Part shown: one piece after another, positions 25,596-37,800 of the stretch
Layout: the number at the start of each line of letters is the position of its first letter
How positions within the stretch are numbered: position 1 is the first letter of the stretch
NCBI RefSeq assembly: GCF_021869535.1
Contig: NW_026262593.1
Span: 73,226,822-73,290,821 of the forward strand
DNA length: 64,000 bases
Source: Mytilus californianus
Lineage: Eukaryota; Mollusca; Bivalvia; Mytilida; Mytilidae
Direction: 5' to 3'
Notes under the pieces: model-generated
What the model was told of the DNA's origin: nothing
The model's database searches: none
Seen by the model: only the letters and a program-made list of their open reading frames with translations
Position numbers and translations under genes: made by a program

Positions 25596-25735
25596 AGTGA
25601 GAATGGGATATCGCTTGATATCAACTCGAGTAATCTAATTTCAATATAATAATAAACGAGCCTTTGGCGAGTTTATTATTACTATTTAGATTAAATAACG
25701 AGAGTTGATATCAAGCGATATCCAATTTTCACAAG
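25596..25735. mobile_element. Foldback element / large palindrome
   Basis: The arms of about 65 bases contain GGATATCGCTTGATATCAAC and its inverse, and the centre is CGAGCCTTTGGCGAG. Pairing is imperfect towards the middle. No frame is present. Confidence 0.75.
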
Positions 25736-26109
25736 TTGTTAAACATATTTCTCTTATGGTCAACAATCTCAATGTTTTAAATTAAAAATTCCGCGAAATA
25801 TTGATCTAGTCTTTAGCACATTCCAGTATGACGTCATACGTCATTTTCCGGTGTCAAACTTTAACATCAGATATTTTAAGACTATTTGTACGCTTTCGAA
25901 TGTAATAAAATTTGATAAAAAGAAGATTTTCAGGTGAAATGTGTGAGTGTTTTGTATATAATGGAAAAAAGCACATATGTCCGTTGCCATGGACGAAATT
26001 TACATCGTCTTAACCTTTTAAAGTCATCAATGACCTAACGAATAGCCAATGGAAATGTTTTAACATCGTCTTGTGATGCTGGATAAGCCAATAAAATTAA
26101 CGCAGATTT

Positions 26110-26158
26110 TCGTATCACTTTTTCGTATCACACTCGATGCAGTGTGATACGAGAAATA
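26110..26158. repeat. Short perfect palindrome CGTATCACACT / AGTGTGATACG
   Basis: CGTATCACACTCGATGCAG is followed by the inverse arm TGTGATACG. The centre CACTCGATGCAGTG recurs near 26963. This is probably the end of a foldback element. Confidence 0.6.
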
Positions 26159-26269
26159 TCAATGCATGCAAGAAATAAATAACAGACCAGAGCCATAAGA
26201 GAAACCAAAATACCAAATTACCTAGAATTTGGTAAGATCAATATATTATTGAGTTAGACTGGCTGATTT

Positions 26270-26515
26270 GAGACTAAATTTAAAGGACAAGACTGAGTAT
26301 AGACAGGTCGAGACAAGTAAAGTCAGGTCGAGAGTGGTCAAGACTGAGTCGAGACTGGCCGAGCTTTATCGAGACCATTTCAGACTATACCAAGATTATC
26401 AAGCACTGAATCAGACTTATTAAGTAAAGTCGCGACCAACGTCGAGTACAGTTAAGTACAATTAAGTACTGTCGAGATTATGTCGAGTCTCGTCAAGTAA
26501 AATCTGTGCTCGTAA
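26270..26515 (+). repeat. Degenerate array of GTCGAG/GTCAAG-like motifs
   Basis: Motifs of the form GTCGAGAC, GTCAAGAC or GTCGAGTA recur roughly every 10-20 bases across 240 bp, a composition quite unlike the flanks. No reading frame goes through it. It looks like an old short-unit minisatellite. Confidence 0.6.
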
Positions 26516-27114
26516 GGTTGAGCACAAAATATGGTGTGTTTAGACTATGAGCAGTTTGTAGTGTGTTGATATATAAAGTTTCTATAATTTTCACGCAATT
26601 TTTGACATTTCTCGATCGCCGTGAGAAAAATATTTCTGATCTTTGAAAACTTTGTTCTCGGCAAAAGATTGCTCGAAATTCAATTATGACGTCAAAATTT
26701 CTTGATTTCTTCTGAATTTCCTATTGTGACGTCATGAAAACGGTGACAATACTTGATCACACATAAAGAACACAAATGTAAGCAAATCTTTGAAAAGGAA
26801 GGAAGAACTAGAAATCATTAGAAAAAACAGGTGCCACCACTATATCTCGTGTATCATGATATTCTCCACTCAACAGTTAGATTGTAAATATTTAAAAAGC
26901 TCGACAAGCCTCATGTTTAGAATATAAAAACTTAAGTGTCTCGAGTGGATAAATATCGTAACACACTCGATGCAGTGATGAGATCTATATTTATCTTACA
27001 GTTTAATTGTGTTGCGAAAATTCGTATGTCTTTTAACATTCATTAAAATTATCATCTTTCTCAGCAATGACCAGAGGGTCCATCAGGTTCAGCAGTACGT
27101 AGCTAGTATATACA

Positions 27115-27515
27115 TAGATATAAGAAGATGTGGAATGAGTGCCAATGAGACAACTCTCCATCCAAGTCAAAATGTATAAAAGTAAACCATTATAGGTCAA
27201 AGTACGGTCTTCAACACGGAGCCTTGGCTCACAACGAACAGTAAGCTATAAAGGGCCCCAAAATATACTAGTGTAAAACCATTCAAACGGGAAAACCAAC
27301 GGTCTAATCTATATAAAAAACGAGAAACGAGAAACACTTATGAACCACATCAACTAACGACAACTACTGAACATCAGATTCCTGACTTAGGACAGGTGCA
27401 AACAAATGCAGCGGGTTAAACGTTTAAACGTTTTAATGGTACCAAACCTTCACCCTTTTTCTGAAACAATAGTGTAACATCACAACATAGAAAGACACAC
27501 TATAAAATATCAACT
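27115..27515 (-). mobile_element. RT-C type 3' tail, minus strand
   Basis: The terminal motif AGAAGATGTGGAATGAGTGC is followed by CACGGAGCCTTGGCTCAC and the CAGCGGGTTAAACG segment. It is nearly identical to 17620-17905 over the shared part, so both insertions look fairly young. Confidence 0.75.
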
Positions 27516-28844
27516 GAAATAGTTTAACTCAATCAAAAGGACATATTAACACCAGTGAACATACACTGAACAAATAAATTATATAAACAAGTCTAAATTG
27601 AAAACAACGTTCAAACCTATGATTGCGTTGGACAAAAACCGCAATTTTTATACGTGTGCATGCAAAACAAAATTCTTGGTAAAGGGGTCTAAATACAGCA
27701 CGAACAACATTTTCCAAAAGACCAAAAAAGTGACAAAGTATATTTTCACAAAACGCATTTGACTAGCAGGTCGAACAACGGATGTTCTTAACCCCTGCTG
27801 ACTGCCATTGGCGATTGCCAAATTAAATTATCACCAGATGTAACAAAATGGATCTTAAATATTAATTTAATATCAAACAGAAAACAATAAACTTGCGGAA
27901 AAGATGGTATATATATATGTCTCGTGCAAAACTCCAGGAAACATTTTAAGAAGGAGTATCTTTCGATAGGTCATTAAAGTAAAAGGAGCAGCCTCAAAAC
28001 GTTAACTTAAAATTGATTAAAAATATCTTATCTTTTATTGTAGTTAATTATCTTTTTCAAATAATATAATTTTTGCAGTCTGCTTCCACTGAACTACTTT
28101 CTTCTGTATTAATCGTATACTTAATTTAATGTGTTTTTTTAAGATAAAAGTCTGATTTATATAGTAACTTTGAAACAGGGACATGAAACACTTTATTGGA
28201 TTTACCCTCAAGCACAATTTTAAAAACGATGAAAAAAATTCAAAACTAATACTAAGAATATGGAATAATTTTATGTAAAAACCAGCATAGACAAACCACG
28301 CAATGTAGAAAGATCCAAACTTATAAAGATTTTTCTAGATTTAGCTTCATCATGAATGATTTATAAAACGATGACAACTTTTTATGATAAATTCAAATCT
28401 ACGACTTCGAAAAAACCAGTTGCAAGGAAACAATGCAAAGATGAAAAACATCAGAACTTAAAAAGGAAATAAATAAAACATTGTGCAATTTTTTATCACA
28501 TATTATGTATTTTTACGTTTACATTTAGGGTAAATGTTGTAGATGGGTAATTTTTATTAACGTCAACTTCGAACTAGAACTTCTTTTAAATCACTGACTC
28601 TGTTCTCATTGAAAAAGATTGTTACTTGATGTGGATATTGTTAACTGCTATTTACCATGATAATCCTCAATTTTTGAAAATCTCTCCGTTTAAAAATTCA
28701 CAGAGTATTAAACATATAACACAGCCAAAACTGAATTTCCAGTTTCAGGTTTACATTTTTTATGTCAGCTATTTGTCTTTAAAATATTATACTGGACTAA
28801 TGACTTTTTTACCGTAAAGGCTTTTATAGATAGAAATATTGTCC

Positions 28845-28912
28845 ATATGGTAAATTAAGTTATATGGTCAATTAAGTTTTATGGTCAATTAAGTTATATG
28901 GTCAATTAAGTT
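28845..28912 (+). repeat. 17-bp tandem repeat, four units
   Basis: Four consecutive copies of ATATGGTCAATTAAGTT, the first and third each with one substitution. It lies at the end of a D block. Confidence 0.9.
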
Positions 28913-29750
28913 ATAGAAAAAATACTTCTGTCCGAAAAAAATGGCAAGAAATTGTTTTCTATTTTGTAGTTTACATCAAAGTGAGATATTCTTTTCAAAC
29001 ACTTGTCAATTATGAGGTGAACTAAACACATTGATCTAGATATGAAAGTTCATCAGTTAAATCATAATTTTACTGCAATTGAACGAACAAAGAAACAAAA
29101 TAATTGTTTGGTCTAATTAATTTAATAAAAAGAGAATGCTGTGTTATTTTTATGGTTTGTTCACATCTATATCATTATAAAAAATTCAAGTACTTGCACG
29201 AAGAGACCGCAATAGCGCATTGTACATGTTACAAGATATAAAAACGGACATTCATACGTCATACTACGATTTCCAATACGGTGTGAATCATTAAGAGTGT
29301 GTAACTTTTTTGGTTGATAAGCTCTTAAATTTTTATGAATCTCTCATTATTTTGACCTGGAGCTTTGATGAGAGACTTGTCAAAATTCGCATATGATCCA
29401 CGAAAATTGAAATCGTCAATGTTATTAATAACTATAATAACCTAAACAAAACCAATCTACTGAATTGGAAGTTCCAGAATCTAAAAAAACTATGTATAAT
29501 TACATGTTCGAACTCGAAAATCAAAATAAACGTCATGTCATTGGTTCAATTTCCACATTGTCTGAGATGATGGTAGCCAGTCTTAAAGATTTATTTCATA
29601 TTTTAAAAAAATGATAACCAACCACAATGCGTATTAAATCTGAAACAACTTATCATAGCAAATAGAGAATATATCTACTTTGATTGTTTTGGTAATTTCT
29701 TTCAGAAGTTTTTTTTGTTTTCATATTGTATAGTTTGTTACCGTAATTAC

Positions 29751-30346
29751 TTAAGGTAGTAAGGGTGTCTTTCGCCATCTATTATTTTGAAATGGCAAAC
29801 CCACAATAGGTCAAGATTTGCAGTCAGGTCAACAAGCTTTTATACAGGAATGGAATTAACTAATATGATTTTTTCTTGAAATGGACAACTGTTTTTAGAT
29901 TTTAAATTATAATAACTAATATTTTTACAAACGTACATTATTTTGCTCGATTTTTAATCATTTGATATAAGCAAACGAAGGAGATATAACTTTTAAATAG
30001 AATTATTTCTAACAAAAATCTACATACACATTTTCTTTGTTGTTTTAAGTCAAGAAAAAAAGTACGGTGACCTTATCTTTTCGTTTTATATCTAAAATAT
30101 TTTTTAAAAGCTATTTTTTTCGTATAGTATTGCACGGTCCTATCATTTCGTTTACCTTCTATTCACACACTGATGTTTTTTTCTTGTATAATCCATGCAA
30201 AATGTGACATTTGTCACAACATATAGCTTAAAAAAAAGCTTGGTGACCTTTTTTTTATATTATATTTTTGAACATATCACAATAAATACTACATTTTGGC
30301 AAACTATGAAATTTTTTTTTTTTTTAAACTCCCATACCACCTTAAG
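29751..30346. mobile_element. Long inverted-repeat element, copy in duplicate B
   Basis: The ends are CTTAAGGTAGTAAGGGTG and, inverted, CTTAAGGTGGTATGGGAG. The right arm and centre align with 22740-23175, while part of the left arm is deleted. Its position matches the duplicate A copy, so it was probably inserted before the duplication. Confidence 0.7.
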
Positions 30347-30367
30347 ACAAAACTAGAGCTAACATGG

Positions 30368-30470
30368 ATAAAACCACTTAAGTTAAGATATCCAAATTTA
30401 GTACTAATTTATCGTAGGACACGTAGAAAATTAGTCCGCTCTGAACAAATCTATACTTAAGTAGTTTTAT
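30368..30470. mobile_element. Small inverted-repeat element
   Basis: The ends ATAAAACCACTTAAGT and ACTTAAGTAGTTTTAT are inverse with one mismatch in 16. It lies just beyond the larger element and has no counterpart in duplicate A. Confidence 0.5.
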
Positions 30471-30654
30471 GCATACGGGCCCTGGCATTTGACTTTGGAC
30501 ATGCGCATAATTATGTTTAACTATTTTTCAAACCTCTCTTAATATCGATCACGTGACTGGCAAAAAATACGCAAACGAACTTGCAACACAAATCAGTACT
30601 GGACAATCATTTAACTGAAAGGAACCAGTACAGAAAAAATTCCAAACAATGAAC

Positions 30655-31180
30655 AATATGATATATACTGTATTGAAATATTCAAATTTGCTGAAAGTAA
30701 GCTCATATTTATTTTAACTTGCCGAAAAGACGTCCCATTGTACTTAACTCTGATATCGGCTGTACTACAAAGACAATTTCATGCAACTATACAACAACGT
30801 CATAAACAGTACAATTCGCAAAACTAAAATTAAACTTCAGAAAGATCTCAAGAAACATATCAGTGTTGCTTTACGCTATGATTTAGCAAACTGATGGTTA
30901 TTTAAAAAAAAAGGAAAAAGCTCAGCGATTGAACAGTATAAGTGTAATCTTTATCGATAAATCAATTAGCCGAAGAGAAAGATAGGCAGGAATTTTTAAT
31001 GTGAAGATATATATTTTCATCGGGAGTACCACTGTCCTGTTGATATATAAGGCTTACAGTTTAATTATGTTGCGTAAAATCGTATATAATTCAATATGTA
31101 TTCCTTTGATTAATAATAATAAAAAGAAGTGTTTATCTTGCTAGGTGAGTCTATCAGGTTCAAGAGTACATAGCTAGTAT
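30655..31180. repeat. Conserved upstream module (copy 3, inside tandem duplicate B)
   Basis: This is the partner of 23520-24050 about 7.1 kb away, with the same order of blocks (GCTGAAAGTAAGCTCATA, GACGTCCCATTG, AGCCGAAGAGAAAGAT, TATCAGGTTCAAGAGTAC). Confidence 0.6.
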
Positions 31181-32699
31181 AGATATCTCGCAAGACTATT
31201 AGAAATATTCAAATAAATTGTATATTTTGATAGTTCATTAACGTAATCCAACAGCCCCAAAACTTTCACTTGAAATTAATTAAAACATATTACCTTTTAT
31301 TGCAGTTAATTATCTAAAACAAATTGGTTAATCTGATTTTTGCTTTCTGCTGCCGTTGACTTTCCAACTTTTTTACTGTTATAATTGTTAACTGGATTTA
31401 TTGTCTTTTTTTTCTAAACAAATGTCTGATTTATATAGAAAGTTTGAAGTAGGAAAATGAAATACTCTATATATATTTTTCGTCCTTGGATTTACCATCA
31501 AGAACCATTCAAAAAAACGATGGAAAACTTACATGACAAATTCAAAACTGAAACTAATAATTTGGAATGATATTTTGTGAAATCCAGCATAGACAAACCA
31601 CACAATGAAGGGAAAGACCCAACTTTATAAAAGAAATAAATAAAACATTTGAAGATTTAGTTTATTCCCCGTGTACATTCTTAGCTGGTTTAGGCTTAAT
31701 TGCTATATGGATGCAAAATGTCCTTGGTCATCCATCGTCTTGCATTACCTTCTCATGACTATTTGTTTTCTTCAAATAACATTGTTACTCGACAAAATGC
31801 CTGATATGGATATTTTAAACTGTAATTCTTTATGTTCACCGTTAGTTTCTTAAAAACCTTTCTTTTGATAATTCATATAATAATGATAAACATTTTTTTC
31901 AATTTCGATTAATACAATTGATTCAATGTTTAGGAAAACAAATAACTCATTTATATAGAAACAAGTAAATCAAATTAACACTTTATAAATGGGTAGCGTA
32001 AAATGCGTTTTTCTGGAGTTACCTTCATCAGGAATAATTTCAAAACAATTGAGAATTTCCATGACAGTTTTGGAACTAAAACTAAGAATATGGAATAAAA
32101 TTACGTAAATACCAGCTTCATGGAAAAAATTGCGATGAATTATTAGAGCAAAATTTAATCAGGAAAAAAAATTAAAAATTATGATAGTTTTGCAAAATGT
32201 ATGTTCTCGTGTTCATTTCGGCTAATTTTTCTACGTCAACGCCGATCTTTTACTTTTTATGACTATGTATGTTTTCTTGAAATAACATTGTTACCTTATA
32301 TAGATATTTAGTACTGTATATCACGATGCTAACCATCAAATGATTATTTAAAATCTTCGTCTTTAAAAATTCTATAAAGATTGAATATAGTGCACACCTT
32401 ACAAGTAAGTGTCAGTTCTATGTGTTGGCGTTTATTTTAAACATGACATTTTTCTGCACAACAGTTGATTCCAAATTATTATACTCGACAACTGACCTAT
32501 AAATTGTGAGGGTACTTAGCGACAAAAGCTGCTAAAGAAAGAAATATTTTTGTCCATGCAGCGAATGAATGAATGTTAAGCATTTAACTTTGCATAATGT
32601 AAAAGATGAATTTCGATTCAGTAATATAAAGAAGGACTGATTACAAGATTTGGGAAAAAAGTTTCTTTCTGTGTATTTCAGATATCATACACTTTTTAT

Positions 32700-32925
32700 A
32701 GTTCACCCGGCCTAAAAGCATATGTGAGCAAAGGCGATCACTTGCAGTCCATCGTCTGTCATCCGTAAACTTTCAAAAAAATCTTCTCCTCTTGAACAGC
32801 AAAGCCGAATGAACCAAACTAGGACATAATCATTCTTGGTGTATCTTATTTATAAAATGTGCAATGATACCGCCAGTCAACCAAACCTATCGCCATGAAA
32901 ATTAAAATTAAACATTTAAGTAAAA
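32700..32925 (+). repeat. Fragment of a widespread bivalve interspersed repeat
   Basis: Motifs GTGAGCAAAGGCGATCAC, CCATCGTCTGTCATCCGT, AAATCTTCTCCTCTTGAA, ATGAACCAAACTAGGACATA and CCAGTCAACCAAAC appear in the order I associate with a conserved molluscan repeat. Truncated at both ends. Confidence 0.5.
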
Positions 32926-34137
32926 GGCAAGTATTGTCTTTTATTTAGGAAAACTGATACATATAAACAACAGAAAACAAAGTTGTTCTCACGAATAACT
33001 ATCCATTTTAACTTTATTACGCAAAACAATCCCAGAGGCAATACTTCTGACCACACTAGTTTCAAAAAAAGGCACTGATCCAAGGTTTACCCATTAGTTA
33101 TGGTCTGGCATGGCTATCCTATCTTTATTTTATTTGAGTAGAATTTTGCTCCGTCGCCCTCCCTTTTTTTAGTCAGAAATTGTAAAATATCGTAATAAGA
33201 CCTTGAAGTCTACATGTTACAGCATTAACAAAGATATTGGTTTAAATTTGGCGAATTTCTAACATTAAAATCGATATGTCCTAAATTAAAGTAGATAATT
33301 CAAAAATGAAGGCTTACAGACTTTGAAAAAAAAAATATAGCGCAAATACGCTTTCCTTTTTTTGTATGATGAGAATCCAGATTTTTATTTTATATGAATG
33401 AAATCTTTAACTTTGACTTCAGTACGTAACTTGTGACATATTATGTCATTATTATGAATATCAGCCAATATGAAGTTGACACATCGTGTTTTGAGAGAAA
33501 ACAACAAGAAGTGTAAATGACCAGCTGATATTTTGGCCCAACTAGTCCTCATTGGAACCAGAACAAAATTGACATGTGAATAGAAATATTGCCTTGAACA
33601 AGACAATATCGAAGTGATGGGTATTTAGCCTGACTTTTAATTATGTTATTTTGGAACATTTGTTCTAGCTAAGACATTAAATGTGTGCCGACATGCTCGC
33701 ATGAAATCACTATAAATAATATTTTAATTTTTAATTATTACATCGTTATAATTTGAAATTAAATTGATCACAGCTATCGTTAGAATTTTAAGTTTAAATG
33801 CTAACGTTGTTGTTTGTCATCAAACATTTATTCTCCGTTTAAGAATCTTAAGTACTTTCGCAGGTCTCCTATTTTTATGGAGATATGTCGCATACGTGTA
33901 CCAAGTTCTGTCAGGATGCACTATGTGTTTGCCTGTGAAGTGTCCATATCAACAATACAAACTCATGTTATGAAGTAAAACATTGATGTGATAAGGATTC
34001 AGTTGTAAATGACAGTAAACTCGCAAGAATAAATGTATCATTGATTAAACAGTGATGTTGGCACTAACAGTAGCTGTTTATTTGAAAAATCGACAAAGCA
34101 ACATCAAATACCTCAAAAACAGGACGTGTTTATAATC
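32926..34137. other. No recognisable gene
   Basis: Two short frames (33385-33606 minus and 33764-33973 plus) have no recognised domain. The second begins with a hydrophobic segment but lacks supporting context. Confidence 0.4.
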
Positions 34138-34290
34138 TGAAAATGCCTGTACCAAGTCAGGAATATGACAGTTGTTATCCTTTCGTTTGATGTGTTTGAG
34201 CTTTTGATTTTGCCATTGGATTAGAGACATTCCGTTTTGAATTTTTCCTCGGAGTTCGGTATTTTTATTATTTCAATTTTTGCCAGTATG
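34138..34290 (+). mobile_element. RT-A 3' tail, short
   Basis: The terminal 150 bases of the RT-A tail, from TGCCTGTACCAAGTCAGG to TCCTCGGAGTTCGG. Confidence 0.65.
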
Positions 34291-34502
34291 CTCAAAATAT
34301 TCGGGGTTTTGTTTTGTGCATATTTTCCAATGCTCATTACACGACAACATACATAATAAATGATTTCAATCAAAAGTTTACGAATCTTTTAAGCACAATT
34401 TGATGAGTCGTAACTTATAAACTTTATGCTAGAAAATATACGAAAAGGAAACTCTAAAATTTGTTATTTCCCCTGTCGTTGTAAAGGTTTTCCATTGTTT
34501 GG

Positions 34503-34957
34503 TTAGATCTTGTTATATTTCCCATAATTTTTTTTTCCCTCGAATCTTGAAAAAAGTAATTGTGTTTTGTTGTCAGGGCTGATGTCATTAGAACTCACAG
34601 GCATTGTTATACTAAAAGCTTGATTATATGTCTCAACATTTTTAATCTCGTACGAATATTGTATCGGGTGTTGATAAAGATGAGTGAAAACTTGTGCCTT
34701 TCCAGCATAGATTGTAGTATTTTTGTAACCGGCTTTAAATTTCATTCTGTTTAAACGTTTTTTTTTTTTATTTTCTAAGACCTTTCTGCCTCTTGAGATA
34801 TGTTTGTGTTAACAAGTTCACGAATGGAACCATTTACGCCAATAACGTTATGAATCAAAATATTCTTGTACTGTTTATACGAATGATACTGATATCTGAT
34901 AGCTGACAAGTAAAGATTGGATTTTTTTATTGTTGTTTGCTCAACGATTGAAGGCAA
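34503..34957 (-). other. Two adjacent short open frames, possibly one broken coding segment
   Basis: Minus-strand frames of 60 codons (34775-34957) and 80 codons (34503-34745) follow each other closely. The second reads MKFKAGYKNTTIYAG and continues with mixed polar composition that looks more protein-like than most random frames here. I recognise no family, see no splice signals that join them, and an antisense frame overlaps. It may be an exon, a relic or chance. Confidence 0.2.
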
Positions 34958-35499
34958 ACTATTAAATGCTTATTCAAAACGAACACTAGATTACAACACA
35001 TCTAAATCTGAAATCAAAATGGGTGTATGATGATTACCCGCGGATATGTTCATAAAACAATGACATTCGGTTTTTACTGGTTCTTGGTCTCTGGAACAAA
35101 ACATGTTTTAGTTGATTGTCCTTATAACACTTACTGCTACAAATTCCAATACCACAGAGCAATGGTGAGCAAATGGTTGGCGTACCACAGAGCAACCTGC
35201 TACATTTTAGTTCGGGAAAACCATCATTTGCATCTCAAAGATTTGCTCGGAACCAATTTGTGATCAGATTGACTCTTCAAATATTTTCAATAAAAAGAAG
35301 ATTGAGTAGGTTTTTTTTTTTTATAGATCTGAATCCCATTCTACAACCTATACACAGACAAACTAAATGTCGATTAGTGGACTACATAAAAATTGCTTTA
35401 AGAGCACATAATAGAAATATCTGAAAACACTTTACTCCCAAGCGGCGATATAACAAATAACATAAGGCACTATATCAAACGAAATTACAAAAAAGAAGA

Positions 35500-35770
35500 T
35501 CAAACTCAAAATACATAACCTGCTGATAAGTCATCGTGCCGTCCAATAGTCTTACACTCTAACATCGTTTGTAGTACTTCAAGAAGAACACCATTGTAAA
35601 CAAAACAGAGAGACACAACTTTGTGGACAGCCTTGAGAAAACTTTACAGAAAAACAAAAGAACCATTTTCAAGTTGTTTTACACTATAATTTAGCAAATT
35701 GATGTTTAGCAAAAGAAGGAAATGACTCAGTGAGTAAACAACGATAGTTGAAGTGTAATCTTTTCAGCTG
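35500..35770. repeat. Conserved upstream module (copy 4, partial)
   Basis: The order of blocks (CTGATAAGTCATCGTGCCGTC, then ACACTATAATTTAGCAAATT and AGTGTAATCTTTTCAGC) matches the modules at 23.6 and 30.7 kb. The downstream part is not recognisable. Confidence 0.45.
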
Positions 35771-36179
35771 AAAATTTAGATTGGCATGGATTTTTCGTGA
35801 TGTTTGAAAAATGCAAAAATATAACAGGTACAACAAAAACTCTTTATATTTCAAGGTTGCTTGATCCTCATTGCATATTTTATCTTTCAAATGATTACAT
35901 TCTGAATTATGATTCTTTTTAAGACCATAATTCTTACTGTCACCCAATGGTCTTCCAGACAGACATTCAAAGAAGCATCCGAGATCACTCATGTTCCTGT
36001 GTGATCCATTTCTTACTTTATAGTTTTCTGGGTATTGTTTTTATACTTTTTTCTTCTTTTTATCGTGGTTTTGTCTGTTTAAATAAACTCTGAGGAATTC
36101 TTTTAAACTGTTTTACTGTGTGTATTGCTGTGTGGTTGTTTATTCTACATTAGATAGAGATATAGGGGAGGGTTGAGAT

Positions 36180-36495
36180 CTCACTAAACATGTTTAACCA
36201 CGCCACATTTTTGCGCCTGTCACAAGTCAGGAGCCTCTGGCCTTTGATAGTCTTATTTGTTTGTTTTTTTATTTTAGTTTATTTATATGTTTCGGAGTTT
36301 AGTGTGACGACCATTTCACTGAAATAGTACACATTTGGTTAGGGGACAGCTGAAACCCGCCTCCGAGTGCGATATTTTTCGCTGTGTTGAAGACCCATTG
36401 GGTGTCTTTGGGCTGTTTTCTGCTCTTTGGTGTGGGGTTGTTATATCTTTGACACACTTCCCATTTCTATTCTCAATTTTATTTATTATGATTGT
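36180..36495 (+). mobile_element. Another retroelement 3' tail (family not resolved)
   Basis: It contains AACATGTTTAACCACGCCAC, CAAGTCAGGAGCCTCTGG, then GTTTCGGAGTTTAGTGTGAC, GCCTCCGAGTGCG, GTGTTGAAGACCCATTGG and CACTTCCCATTTCTATTCTC. I recognise the pattern as a common bivalve repeat end. The 77-codon frame at 36335-36568 is this tail read through. Confidence 0.55.
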
Positions 36496-36499
36496 TTGC

Positions 36500-37595
36500 C
36501 CCTTGGTAACGTCTGCCTATTTTTCTACAACAGAACTAGGTAGCATTTTTTATATCATTGAAATTTGAACACCAAAATTTCTGTAGAAATATATATAAAC
36601 GAAACCGGAGACATTTATTTTGACCCAGCGATCAATCAGAGTGTCGGCCCGTGCGTCGAAAAGGCACAATGGTACCTTATTAACGCTATTACTTTAGGAT
36701 TGTTTGCCATCATGTGTAGTTGACCATATTATACCAACCTTTTGACCCGACCCTTTTGCGGCATTTAAATGACTGCGATCTTTTTGAACTAAAATGACTA
36801 TTAGCATTATGAATGTAAGTCCCCTGAGACCGTTTGACAGAAAACTCTCATACATTTTTTTGCTATGATATGTTGTTAGCCATATTGTTCCATCAATTTG
36901 AATTATGGGATTTTGATAACAATTTTCTTATTTACATACAGCGGGGCTCTCTGGAATAGTTCCCTTATATTCTGCAGTGACGCAAGGGTAGTTTCAGATT
37001 GAACAAACCGTATGCACAATAGTTGATATTTTGTTTCTAATTGATATTCTATATCTGATCGATTTTTTTGGTTATGAATATGGAGAGGTTATTCAACGAA
37101 AACCATTTTAATCCCAACTGTACACGAGTAATCCTGCATGTGTTTAGATCTTATGTTTTGATTTAATTTAAGTTTGTAAAGTGTTGTAACCAACAAAGCT
37201 ACCATGACTAAAAATAAAACATAGTGTTAAAATGTTAAAGCTTTTATTGTCTGGAAAATCTGCATTACATGGGAGTAAATCTGAAGAGAACAAGCATGCT
37301 CGTAATGACAGAAGATTTCTTATTGAAGGTATTTCCTTTAATGACTTTTTAGAAGTCTTGAGATATCTTATATTATCTTAAAATCAAAAGTAAAGAAAAT
37401 GTGTGACAGCAATATCGATAAACAAACAAATTGAGATCTGCAAACCATATTTTGATGACTGCTCTTCCATTCGGGTTTCTTTTAATGATTTTTTACTTAA
37501 GTTATTTGTTTCGATAAATTTCAAAAAGGCTTATTATGAATGACATTTAGTGGTAGTGTTTAAGTCAATCTTTGAAAGTTTAACATACGCAATCA
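36500..37595. other. No gene seen
   Basis: A short less AT-rich patch with GTGTCGGCCCGTGCGTCGAA lies at 36645-36660, probably a repeat fragment. The rest is unassigned. Confidence 0.4.
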
Positions 37596-37599
37596 TAAT

Positions 37600-37800
37600 A
37601 TGTTGGTTAACCATGATGGAATATCTGTGTCACAGATGATCACGGGTATGTTCCCTCCCTTTCTCGATTGTGACTCCACCGAATGAAACTTTTCATCCAA
37701 AACATACTAACCTAAGCAACCTGAAATGTGCCACTAGTTGAGCAGGATCTATTCAACCGTCCGAAGCACCTGGTTTTTTGTTATTGCCAGGACGTTGTCT
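37600..37800 (+). mobile_element. RT-B 3' scrap
   Basis: TTGGTTAACCATGATGGAATATC and the following 'tcacagatgat' stretch match the distal RT-B region at 1870-1920, followed by an eroded tail (GCACCTGG). It is short and decayed. Confidence 0.5.

Larger units (their letters stand above)
25030..27060. other. No gene seen; palindromes and a degenerate motif array
   Basis: The stretch holds the foldback elements at 25596 and 26110, the GTCGAG array, and three TGACGTCA-like sites (25829, 26687 and 26724). No open frame longer than about 60 codons is present. Confidence 0.5.
29160..31880. repeat. Tandem segmental duplicate B
   Basis: It carries the same blocks in the same order as duplicate A: CTATGTATAATTACATG, CGTCATGTCATTGG, the inverted-repeat element at 29751, ACATGCGCATAATTAT, the module at 30655, ATCAGGTTC, TTAATTAAAACATATTACC and GATATGGATATTTTAAAC. 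A preceding block at 29165-29285 (AAAAACGGACATTCATACG) corresponds to 24895-25030 after duplicate A, so the repeat unit is about 7.2 kb. Confidence 0.7.
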
